Assembly: GCF_000974485.1 (NCBI RefSeq)
Contig: NZ_BBOM01000008.1
Location: 62,001 to 126,000, forward strand
Direction of reading: 5' to 3'
DNA from: Streptomyces sp. NBRC 109706
Lineage (GTDB): Bacteria; Actinomycetota; Actinomycetes; Streptomycetales; Streptomycetaceae
Length of the DNA stretch: 64,000 nt
A model generated the notes under the pieces. The model ran no database searches. It had not been told where the DNA came from and saw only the letters and a program-made list of their open reading frames with translations. Of this stretch, positions 26,161 through 33,425 are shown in pieces. The stretch's first letter is position 1; each line of letters starts with the position of its first letter. The translations under genes and the position numbers were made by a program.

Positions 26161-29100
26161 TCACTCCCTCTCCTCGCCGCTGCCCCCGAGCCCCGCCACC
26201 CCGGCCGGACGCGGGTTTCCCTGGTGGATGAACGCCGCCCAGATCGGCACCCGGTCCAGAAACGGCTGACGCGCCTCGCGCGCCAACTCCCCCTCGACAC
26301 CCGGCGGTGGGCGTCGCGCCGGATCCAACATCCACAGCTGCGTCTCGCGCAGCGCGTCCGCCGGGGCCAACCCGACCACCGTCAACTGATGGTGGAACAC
26401 GGCCATCATCAGCGCGGAGGCGCTGTCCCTGGTGGTCCAGCGGGAACCGACCGCGTCCGTGGCCCCCCGTGCCACAAACGCGGTGGTCAACGTCAGCGCC
26501 TCGTCGTGATCCCGCCGGCTGAGATCCGTCTCGCAGGCGCTCAGCACCACCAACGGCCCCGGCTCGCCGGCCGCGACCCCACCGGGCCGGTCCAGCAGCC
26601 GGGTGACCGTGAGCAGCCCCTCGTCCTGCGCCGCCCCGTCCTGGTCCGCCAGCGCCAGCGCCGACACGGTGGGACGCGCGCCGGCCTCGCCGTGCGAGGC
26701 GATATGCAGCAACGACGCCGGCTCGCCCGCCGACGCCCCCGGCAGCACCGCGAGCAGTTCCTCGGGCGTGCCGGCGCCACGCGGCACCGAGCCCGGCTCG
26801 GTCACGAACTCGCCGTAGAGAGTGGCCCGTTGGTAGTAGGTCGTATGCAGCGTGGTGACCTCGTCGGATGCCCACGCCAGATCCAGCCGGGGATCGGCCA
26901 CCAGCACCGGACGCGCCCCCGGGGGCGTCCGCTGCCGCCCGGCCGCGTCCAGAAACTGTGCCCCGGAGGCGGCATAGCTGAACACCGCGACCTGGCAGGC
27001 ATACCGCGACGCCAACCGCGCCGCATGCCAGGGCACCACACCCAGATTCCCGCACGGCACCAACACCACCCGGGTCGGCGCGCCCCCCACACCGTCCGCC
27101 GTCAGCCGATCCAGCAGCGGCGCCACCACCGCGGGGCCCGCCCAGGCGCACAGATCCTCAAGCGCCGCCTCCCAGGCCCGGTCGGCATCCGGCGAAGGCT
27201 CCGCCGAACGCCGCGCCGCCACCTGGAGATACGTGTCCAACGGCCGCCGCCCGGCGGCGGAGAGCCCGGGCAGCGGGAGGACCCCCGCGCCCCCCGCGCC
27301 CCCGTCCCCCGACCGCCGGACCAGCAGCGCCACACCGTCCTCCTCGGCCCGGCCCGGCACCAGATACACCAGCGCGTCGGCGCCCGATGCCTCCACCCCG
27401 GCGACCAACTTCGGCAGCTCCGGCACCGAGAGCAGCGTCCAGCGCCCCTCACGGCCTGGCCGCAGCGCGTCCAGCGCCCGCCGGCGCAGCCGGCTCGGCA
27501 CCGGCCCCGCCGTCCCGGCCTCGGCGAGCAGCGCCGCCGAAAGCCCCCCGTCGACCGGCGTGCCGCCGGCGCCAGGCGGCACATCACGCCGCCACTCCTC
27601 GGCCAGATCCTCCCGACCCAGGGCCGCCAACTGCTCCGGCACACCCACCGAGGCGGCCGCCGCCCGCAACACCAGCGCCCGGCCGACCTCAAGGGCCCGC
27701 ACCGCCCCCGCCGGATCGCCCTCGGCGACGGCCCACATCGCCACCCGCAGCGCCTGGTCGGCGCCGCCCCGCGCCATCTCAAGACCGTGCTCGGCACCCA
27801 ACTGCATCAGCACATCGTCCGCCGTCACCTGGAGCGCGGCCAGCCCCGCCTCGATCGCCGCCCGGCGATCCCCGGCCGCCACATCACCGCGCTTCGCGTG
27901 CAGCCGCGCCAGCGACCCGAGCAACAGCCGCGCGGCCTGGTTGTCGGTGTCCTCGGCCAGATCCTCCCTGGCCCGCCGCAGCTCGGCGATCGCCTCGTCA
28001 AGGCTCCGCCGGTCCCCGGTCAACTCATGGTGAACGCCCAGCACTTCGGCGAGCACTGCCCGGCTTCTCGCCAGCTGGTTCGCCGCCGAAGGCGTCGCCA
28101 CCTCCAACGCGGGCCGGGCGCTTTCCACCACGCCGAGCAGCCGGTCCGGATCCCGCTCAAGCACCGCGCAGACCGCCATCGCCAGGGGCCACACGATTCC
28201 CACCATCTCATGCACCACGCGTGGCGCGGCGGGGTTCTCCTGCAGCTGCTCGACGAGCCGGATCGCCGCCCGCGCGTCCTCGACGCCGCGCCGGGCGGCG
28301 GCCCGCGACAGATGGGCGAAGACGAGTTGGACGACGACCGGCCCGAAGATCTCGTCCCGCTCATCGATCCCTTCGACCAGGCCGCGCAGCTCGGCCAGGG
28401 CCTCGTCCACCTCGGCCGGCCGCTCGTTCTCGTTCACCGAGATCCGCCCGAGGCGCAGCGTGAGGAGCATGGCCCTGGCCATCACCGTCAGCCGGCGGAC
28501 ATCGCCCGTGCCGGGCACCGAGTCGACGTCGCGGATCGGCTCGGGGGCGAGCGCGGCGAGCCTGCGCATCGATTCGGCCTCGTCCTGGAGGTTCCCGCGG
28601 GTGAGCGCGGTGACCGACGGCAGGGCCCCCTGCATGGCGCGCACCAGCATGCCCAGATCGTGGCCTTCGGGCAGGCCCTTGCCGAACCGGCCCAGCAGCT
28701 CATGCGCATGGTCGACGAGGTCGCTGTCCCCGGTGCGCACCGCCATCGTCGCCTCGCCCAGGGCGGCCAGCACCATATCGAGGTTCGCGCCCGCCGGATC
28801 GGCCTCGGCCCGGGGCGACGACTGCAACGACGCGATCAGCTCGCTCAACCGCTCCGTGCCCACCAGCCCGGGGGCGGTCATCTCGCCCAGCATCGAGAGC
28901 GCCGCCGCCTCCATCGCCAACGCCGCCTCGCTCTCCGGCTTCTGGGGCGTCTCCGGCGTCCGCGGCATCTCCGTCTTCTCCGCCGGCGGTTCGCTCTCCA
29001 CAGCGGCCGGCGGCCGCGCCGACTCCGTCGGCCGCGCCGGTCGCTTCGGCTTCGCCGGCGCGGGGGGCAGGGCCGGCAGTCCGCGCAGCATGCCCAGGGC

Positions 29101-29778
29101 GGCCCGCATCATGTCGCCCCCCTTGCCGAGCCCCGGCTGGTCCCGCAGCAGCTGGTCGCCGAAGCCGACCAGCCCCGGCACATCGCCAAGAAAGGCCAAC
29201 GAGGAGACGGTGCGGAGCACCGTGCGCAGCCGCGCGATCTCGTTCGGCAGAGGCGCCGGGAGCCGAGCCGCCTCCAACTCGGCGAGCAGCCGATCCGCCT
29301 CGGCGATCTCCGACCGGAGCTGGGGGGAGCGGCGCTCGGCGCGCAACCCCCAGTCCACCACCTGGTCGAACCCGGGGATCCCACCGCCAGGGCCTGGCCG
29401 TGGCATCGGGAGCAGCAGCGTGGTCAGCACCAACGCCGCCCGCAGCCGCTCCCGTTCGACCAGCCGGCCGGCCCCGGCCGCCGCCCGCGCGGCACGGAGC
29501 AGCCGGATCCCCTCCGCCTGGTCCTCGGCCGGCCCGACCCCCCGCAGATACCGCTTGCCGTAGAGGCAGCCCAGCCGAGCCCTGACCAGCGGCCTGTCGT
29601 CCGAGTTCTCCGGCAACTTTGGCTCGGCCAGGGCCAGTTCATCTATGGTGCGGTCCAGTTGGGCGTCCGTCGACGCGCCGCCCACGGGGCGGAGAGCCCC
29701 GTCGTGGTCCGCCGAGAGGCCCATCGAGGGCAGCATCTCGTCCGCGCGCGCCAGTGCCCTCTTCAGCTCGGCGTCCAT
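26161..29778 (-). CDS. CHAT-domain (caspase-like) protein with long helical N-terminal region
   Basis: 1205 residues from ATG 29778, preceded by ggggagg; a 31-codon upstream extension lacks a start context. Residues 1-850 are helical repeats (TPR-like), with a Pro/Lys linker around 235-275 (KPKRPARPTESARPP). The C-terminal 330 residues form a CHAT domain: LLHIASHG gives catalytic His1029 and LVVLSACETD gives Cys1082, followed by the conserved FVARGATDAVGSRW. Both dyad residues are present, so protease activity is expected. CHAT proteases occur in bacterial conflict systems, cleaving partner proteins after target sensing. The downstream antitoxin/RES genes are co-transcribed, with the start of the antitoxin gene four bases from this stop. 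The protease might therefore cut the antitoxin and free the toxin; this is inference. Confidence 0.88.
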   Translation of the reverse strand: MDAELKRALARADEMLPSMGLSADHDGALRPVGGASTDAQLDRTIDELALAEPKLPENSDDRPLVRARLGCLYGKRYLRGVGPAEDQAEGIRLLRAARAAAGAGRLVERERLRAALVLTTLLLPMPRPGPGGGIPGFDQVVDWGLRAERRSPQLRSEIAEADRLLAELEAARLPAPLPNEIARLRTVLRTVSSLAFLGDVPGLVGFGDQLLRDQPGLGKGGDMMRAALGMLRGLPALPPAPAKPKRPARPTESARPPAAVESEPPAEKTEMPRTPETPQKPESEAALAMEAAALSMLGEMTAPGLVGTERLSELIASLQSSPRAEADPAGANLDMVLAALGEATMAVRTGDSDLVDHAHELLGRFGKGLPEGHDLGMLVRAMQGALPSVTALTRGNLQDEAESMRRLAALAPEPIRDVDSVPGTGDVRRLTVMARAMLLTLRLGRISVNENERPAEVDEALAELRGLVEGIDERDEIFGPVVVQLVFAHLSRAAARRGVEDARAAIRLVEQLQENPAAPRVVHEMVGIVWPLAMAVCAVLERDPDRLLGVVESARPALEVATPSAANQLARSRAVLAEVLGVHHELTGDRRSLDEAIAELRRAREDLAEDTDNQAARLLLGSLARLHAKRGDVAAGDRRAAIEAGLAALQVTADDVLMQLGAEHGLEMARGGADQALRVAMWAVAEGDPAGAVRALEVGRALVLRAAAASVGVPEQLAALGREDLAEEWRRDVPPGAGGTPVDGGLSAALLAEAGTAGPVPSRLRRRALDALRPGREGRWTLLSVPELPKLVAGVEASGADALVYLVPGRAEEDGVALLVRRSGDGGAGGAGVLPLPGLSAAGRRPLDTYLQVAARRSAEPSPDADRAWEAALEDLCAWAGPAVVAPLLDRLTADGVGGAPTRVVLVPCGNLGVVPWHAARLASRYACQVAVFSYAASGAQFLDAAGRQRTPPGARPVLVADPRLDLAWASDEVTTLHTTYYQRATLYGEFVTEPGSVPRGAGTPEELLAVLPGASAGEPASLLHIASHGEAGARPTVSALALADQDGAAQDEGLLTVTRLLDRPGGVAAGEPGPLVVLSACETDLSRRDHDEALTLTTAFVARGATDAVGSRWTTRDSASALMMAVFHHQLTVVGLAPADALRETQLWMLDPARRPPPGVEGELAREARQPFLDRVPIWAAFIHQGNPRPAGVAGLGGSGEERE

Positions 29779-29981
29779 CGGATCCTCCCCCCTCCGGTGC
29801 CTCGTTCGTCCTGGCGTTCCGTGCCCCCGCGTCGTGCGGAGCGTCACCGGTCGCGTACACATCCTGACCACTTCTCAGGGCTTTCACCCGCGAGTTCGTG
29901 GAATCGGACGGACAACTCCCGATCAACGCCCAGCCAATGACCAGTTCGGCCGCCGGCCCGCGCCCGTCCCGGAACGCGCGA

Positions 29982-30013
29982 ACGCCCGCCGGGACCCGGG
30001 GCCCGGCGGGCGT
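29982..30013 (-). terminator. Hairpin downstream of the LPMO gene
   Basis: A perfect 12-bp inverted repeat: 29982-29993 (acgcccgccggg) pairs with 30002-30013 across an 8-nt loop, just beyond the LPMO stop at 30044 in its direction of transcription. Confidence 0.75.
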
Positions 30014-30043
30014 GCTGGTCAGCTTCGCGCAACCGCGGTGCGA

Positions 30044-30712
30044 TCAGGTGAAGTTGACGTCACTGCAGATGAAGTACGTCTGGTCCAGGTGCGACGCCTG
30101 CCAGATCGTGTAGACGATGTGGTGGCCGCTGCGCCCCGGGGCGCTCACATTGAAGGTGATGTCGGAGGCGGGCGGGTAGGCCCCGGTCGTCTCCACCAGT
30201 TCGAGGTCACCCCAGCCGAGGGACTGGGTGGCCGGATTGAAGCCCTGCTTGGTGACATACACCTCGAAGAAGTCCGCGCCATGGCTGGCCGTGTCGTAGA
30301 GGTGCACGCTGAAGTTGCTGCCGACGTTCGTCGTGGTCCAGGGGCCCGGGTTGTCGAGCGAGGTGGCCAGGCCGCTCTGCGCGTCACCGGCGCTGCACAG
30401 CTTGCCGTTGGGGATCGCCGACCAGTTCCCGGCCAGGTTCTCCCGGTACAGGCTCATCCAGTTCCACATGGTGTTGGGGTTGGCCTGGAACGCCTGCCAA
30501 CACATGGGGTCTTCCTGCTCCATGGCCGGGTTCATGTGGTCGCTGCCCCAGCGGTCCCAGCAGCTGTAGGCGCGGCCGGCCGGGTCCACGATCGAGCCAT
30601 GGGCGTTGGCCGTGCCGGGGCTGAGGAACAGCGCGATCAGGCCGACGATGGCGGCCATCACCGGCGTGATCACGCGCAACTTCCAGCGGTGAGTGGGGGG
30701 TTCTGCGTACAT
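30044..30712 (-). CDS. Secreted lytic polysaccharide monooxygenase, family AA10
   Basis: 222 residues from ATG 30712; ggag lies about 8 nt upstream, and longer in-frame forms would cover the operator. A signal peptide (residues 1-36) ends at ANA, giving His1 of the mature enzyme in HGSIVDPAGRAYSCWDRWG. With the His in GHHIVYTIWQAS it forms the copper histidine brace. Aromatic residues and paired Cys are typical of the single-domain AA10 fold; no carbohydrate-binding module is present. These enzymes cleave crystalline chitin or cellulose oxidatively outside the cell. The perfect CebR-type operator upstream points to cellulose use. It stands alone between hairpins. Confidence 0.93.
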   Translation of the reverse strand: MYAEPPTHRWKLRVITPVMAAIVGLIALFLSPGTANAHGSIVDPAGRAYSCWDRWGSDHMNPAMEQEDPMCWQAFQANPNTMWNWMSLYRENLAGNWSAIPNGKLCSAGDAQSGLATSLDNPGPWTTTNVGSNFSVHLYDTASHGADFFEVYVTKQGFNPATQSLGWGDLELVETTGAYPPASDITFNVSAPGRSGHHIVYTIWQASHLDQTYFICSDVNFT

Positions 30713-30767
30713 CGTTGCGGTCTCCGTCTTCCGGAAGGGATGTGGGGAAGGTGCTGCGTTTCCGGGT

Positions 30768-30781
30768 TGGGAGCGCTCCCA
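30768..30781. promoter_or_regulatory. CebR-box operator upstream of the LPMO
   Basis: The 14-bp palindrome TGGGAGCGCTCCCA lies 56 bp upstream of the LPMO start. It is identical to the consensus site of CebR, the cellobiose/cellotriose-responsive LacI-family repressor of streptomycetes, and the flanking bases extend it to 16 bp. Expression should be induced by cello-oligosaccharides. Confidence 0.85.
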
Positions 30782-30940
30782 AAGTAATCGGACCTTACCC
30801 GCCGACACACCGCTGAAACAGACCGCAGGTCGCGGATGCCGACGGACGGGACGGCGCCGGGTCCCGACGGTGGGTCAGGCACGGGCCCCTGCCGGCAACT
30901 CGCGGCGATCCGCCACCGGATCGGCGATCCGCGATCGCGA

Positions 30941-31204
30941 TCAGCGGTCGACGGGCCCGGTGTCCGTCACAAACCGGCTCAGCCGGTAGGCGCTCAGCTC
31001 CACCGGGCGGCGGCAGAGCGTCTCGATCCGGATCAGTGACGCGTCGACCCGGGCCTCCCTGAGACGGCGCAGCCGCGTGTGCAACTCCGCCTGATCGCCC
31101 GTCTCAAGGAGGACTTCCCACCGTCCGGCGTCCGGTGCGGTGCGGGCGGCCAGCCGCCGCCGCCCGGCCTCCTGCCGTCGTCTTCTCCTCCGTTGTCCTG
31201 GCAC
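30941..31204 (-). CDS. Small protein of unknown function
   Basis: About 87 residues if GTG 31204 is the start; no ribosome site is visible. The frame stays open further upstream, but a strong hairpin there argues against a longer gene. The C-terminal 60 residues look genuinely coding: GC3 is strong and they contain RWEVLLETGDQAELHTRLR and VELSAYRLSRFV. This gives a predicted strand, an amphipathic helix and a final strand, a ferredoxin-like small domain. The N-terminal part is Arg-rich and low complexity, so the true start may lie later. No family was recognised. It is isolated between the LPMO promoter and the sigma-factor operon terminators. Confidence 0.42.
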   Translation of the reverse strand: MPGQRRRRRRQEAGRRRLAARTAPDAGRWEVLLETGDQAELHTRLRRLREARVDASLIRIETLCRRPVELSAYRLSRFVTDTGPVDR

Positions 31205-31275
31205 CGGCCCAGAATCGCCGGCCGAGGTCGGGCATGGCAAGCGCCGATGCCGGGCGGGGCCCGGCGGCTGGAAGG

Positions 31276-31324
31276 CGCCCCGTGGGGTCCCCTCGGACGC
31301 GGTCCGGTGGGACCCCACGGGGCG
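31276..31324 (-). terminator. Distal hairpin after the sigma/regulator operon
   Basis: A perfect 16-bp stem: 31276-31291 with 31309-31324 (core gccccgtggggtccc and complement), 17-nt loop. It lies about 80-125 nt past the stop of the minus-strand gene ending at 31401. Confidence 0.65.
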
Positions 31325-31337
31325 GTCACGGGCGAGG

Positions 31338-31367
31338 CTCCCCCGGGCCCCCGAAGATCCGGGGGAG
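31338..31367 (-). terminator. Proximal hairpin after the sigma/regulator operon
   Basis: Stem ctcccccgg (31338-31346) with ccgggggag (31359-31367), 12-nt loop, about 35 nt after the stop at 31401. It forms a tandem terminator with the hairpin at 31276-31324. Confidence 0.65.
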
Positions 31368-31400
31368 ACAACGGGCCCGCGACGGTCCGGAAGGCGCGAC

Positions 31401-32123
31401 CTAGTAGAAGCTGCTCACCGCCGCCTCGGCCAGGATCTCGCCGCCGGTGGCGTAGGCGATCACTCGGAAGTCGGTGGGGAAGTCCGGGTGGTGGCCGGTG
31501 TCGAGGTAGAAGACACCCCAGTCGGTCTCCCCGGCCAGCCGTACCAGGGTCGCCGGATAGGACTCGTCCCCGCCGTCGGGCACGACCACGATCCGGGCCG
31601 GCGTCTCGGCCAGCCGCCAGGCGCCGTCGATCATCCAGACGTCGTCGTCCTCGGCCTGGAAGCCGACGCTGACGCTGCCCGGCCTGATGTTCGCGCCCGG
31701 ATAGCCCCTGGCCTGTTCCATGTTCTCGTCGAAGTGCGCGGGAGAGGACAGCACATAGTTCTGCTCGCCCTCCGGCAGCAGCCCCAGCACCTGGGCCTCG
31801 TTGATCACCACCCGCTCGTAGGGCCGCACCTCCAGCACCGGGTCGCGGTCGTCGGGTCCCGGGAGGGGCGGCGTGGACGACTGGGCGGCGGGCGGCACGG
31901 GGTCGGCGCCCGGGTCGGTGCGTGGCCAGGCCAGGCCGGCGGCCAGCCCAGCCGCCAACACGGCGGCCGACGCGGCGCCGGCCACCGCCACCCTGCGGCG
32001 GCGGGCCCGCAGTGCCCGCCCCTGCTGGATCATCTCGTCGACCGGCGCCGGTCCGGCCACCAAGTCCTCGCCGGCCCAGCGCAGTTGGTCAACGAACTCC
32101 GGTTCGTTCCCCCGATGCGGCAT
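31401..32123 (-). CDS. Single-pass membrane regulator of the adjacent sigma factor (anti-sigma-like)
   Basis: 240 residues, starting at ATG 32123 with a near-perfect aggaggtga site inside the sigma-factor gene (35-bp overlap). The cytoplasmic N-terminus (1-43) is followed by one membrane segment (VAVAGAASAAVLAAGLAAGLAW), a Pro-rich stalk and an extracytoplasmic domain of about 140 residues. That domain contains PYERVVINEAQVLGLLPEGE, NYVLSSPAHFDE, GAWRL and WGVFYLD. The same features occur in the secreted protein that opens the operon, so the two domains are paralogous. Position and topology fit an anti-sigma or sensor role, although no classical zinc anti-sigma motif is seen. The domain family is unknown. 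Confidence 0.75.
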   Translation of the reverse strand: MPHRGNEPEFVDQLRWAGEDLVAGPAPVDEMIQQGRALRARRRRVAVAGAASAAVLAAGLAAGLAWPRTDPGADPVPPAAQSSTPPLPGPDDRDPVLEVRPYERVVINEAQVLGLLPEGEQNYVLSSPAHFDENMEQARGYPGANIRPGSVSVGFQAEDDDVWMIDGAWRLAETPARIVVVPDGGDESYPATLVRLAGETDWGVFYLDTGHHPDFPTDFRVIAYATGGEILAEAAVSSFY

Positions 32124-32676
32124 GGTTGGTCACCTCCTGTTGATGGGTGGGTTCAGGTCCTCTCGTGGGCGCGCGCAGATCCTGGACCGTCGGATCGGCG
32201 CGCAGTTTCTCCAGGCCGCGCGAGGTCCGGCTGCGCACCGTGCCCACCCGGGTGCCGAGCAGCGCGGCGACCTCGGTCTCGGTGCGGTCCTCGACATGGC
32301 GCAGCACGACGGCCGCCCGCTGCCGGGGCGGCAGCCGTTGCAGCGCGGCCGCCAAAACGTCCCTGACGAGGAACTGGTCGACCCGGTCCCCGCCGGCGCG
32401 TTCGGGGAACCGGGTCGTCAGCCATTCGAGCACCCGTGTCCCACGGATCCGGTCACGATGGGCGTTGATCATGATCCGCCACACATAGGCGTCCGGATCG
32501 GTCGCCCGCATGACGCGGTCCCACCGCGCGTACGCCTTGACCAAAGCCACCTGGGCCAGGTCCTCGGCGTCGTGGTGGTGGCCGGTCAGCAGGTACGCGG
32601 TGCGCAGCAGCCGGGGCCACCGGGCGAGCGCGAAGGCCCTGAAGTCGGCGTCCCGGGCTTCGGGTGCGGGAGTCAT
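32089..32676 (-). CDS. SigE-family ECF RNA polymerase sigma factor
   Basis: 195 residues from ATG 32676, 20 nt after the stop of the secreted-protein gene. Region 2 spans LLRTAYLLTGHHHDAEDLAQ, and DAYVWRIMINAHRDRIRG follows. Region 4 spans LPPRQRAAVVLRHVEDRTE with the recognition helix EVAALLGTRVGTVRSRTSRG. The short spacing and motifs match the actinobacterial SigE-type subfamily. The 35-bp overlap with the downstream membrane regulator implies coupled synthesis. The C-terminal 30 residues are low complexity. Its regulon should include this operon, but no obvious -35/-10 pair was found upstream of 33242. Confidence 0.9.
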   Translation of the reverse strand: MTPAPEARDADFRAFALARWPRLLRTAYLLTGHHHDAEDLAQVALVKAYARWDRVMRATDPDAYVWRIMINAHRDRIRGTRVLEWLTTRFPERAGGDRVDQFLVRDVLAAALQRLPPRQRAAVVLRHVEDRTETEVAALLGTRVGTVRSRTSRGLEKLRADPTVQDLRAPTRGPEPTHQQEVTNHAASGERTGVR

Positions 32677-32696
32677 CGGGTGTGTCGGCGGTCGCG

Positions 32697-33242
32697 TCAG
32701 AAGTCGAGGGAGACCTCGACCTCGTCGAAGACCCTGCCGTCGGTGTCGGTCGCGGTGATCGTGTAGGCGCTGACGCCCTCGATGTCCCAGGCGGACGGGT
32801 CGAAGTAGAAGGTGCCCCAGCCGTCCTCGTCCTCCAACGCCACCGGCTGCGCGCCGTAGCCCCAGTCCTGGCCCTCGGGGACGACGGCTATGAACGGCAC
32901 GCCCTCGTCGAGCCGCCAGACGCCCTCCACCAGGACGATCTCGCCGTCCTCGCCGTGGACGCCGACGCCGATGCTGTTGGGCAGGATGCTGCTGCCCGGG
33001 TAGCCCTTGGCCGCCTCGATGTCCTCGTCGAACCACTCGGGCGACGACACCACGTAGTTCTGGTCGCCCTCGGGCAGCAGGCCCATCACATAGGCGTCGT
33101 TGATCTCCACCCGCTCGTAGGGCTCGACCTCGATCAGGTCCATCCCGCCGGCCTGGGCGCCCTGCGGCAGCAGCACCACCATCGCGGCGGCGGCAGCGGC
33201 GCCGGTGAGCAGGGCGCGCCTGAGCGTGGCATGTCCGGTCAT
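32697..33242 (-). CDS. Secreted protein sharing a domain with the downstream membrane regulator
   Basis: 181 residues from ATG 33242, with ggaggg upstream. The signal peptide (LRRALLTGAAAAAAMVVLLP) has a likely cut after AQA. The mature protein is acidic and carries PYERVEINDAYVMGLLPEGD, NYVVSSPEWFDEDIEAAKGY, GVWRL and WGTFYFD. Each of these aligns in order with the extracytoplasmic domain of the regulator encoded at 31401-32123. The protein has no membrane anchor beyond its signal peptide. It heads the operon with the SigE-type sigma factor. A soluble ligand, decoy or competitor for the membrane sensor is a reasonable hypothesis. The family was not recognised. Confidence 0.78.
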   Translation of the reverse strand: MTGHATLRRALLTGAAAAAAMVVLLPQGAQAGGMDLIEVEPYERVEINDAYVMGLLPEGDQNYVVSSPEWFDEDIEAAKGYPGSSILPNSIGVGVHGEDGEIVLVEGVWRLDEGVPFIAVVPEGQDWGYGAQPVALEDEDGWGTFYFDPSAWDIEGVSAYTITATDTDGRVFDEVEVSLDF

Positions 33243-33425
33243 GAACCCTCCAAGGGCTTCGCGTTGTGCGGTCATGACTCAGACGTGGGCCGGCGGCGAA
33301 ATCTATCCACGCTTTCCGAACTTCCTGGTTCCGCTGGTCGGCGGGCGGGCCGGTGCGTCGGGTCCGCTCTATGCTTGCCTCCCATGATTGCTTGACAACA
33401 GTCTGTTCTCCGGTGGGAGTTGGCT

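Noticed and set aside
24352..29940. A 1862-residue plus-strand open frame across the FHA, RES and CHAT genes
   Set aside because: Its content is Arg/Pro/Gln low complexity, while the overlapping frames give clear FHA, RES and CHAT domains with ribosome sites.
33392..33397. TTGACA as -35 box of the receptor kinase gene
   Set aside because: No -10-like hexamer occurs at 16-19 bp spacing before the start, so the match may be chance.
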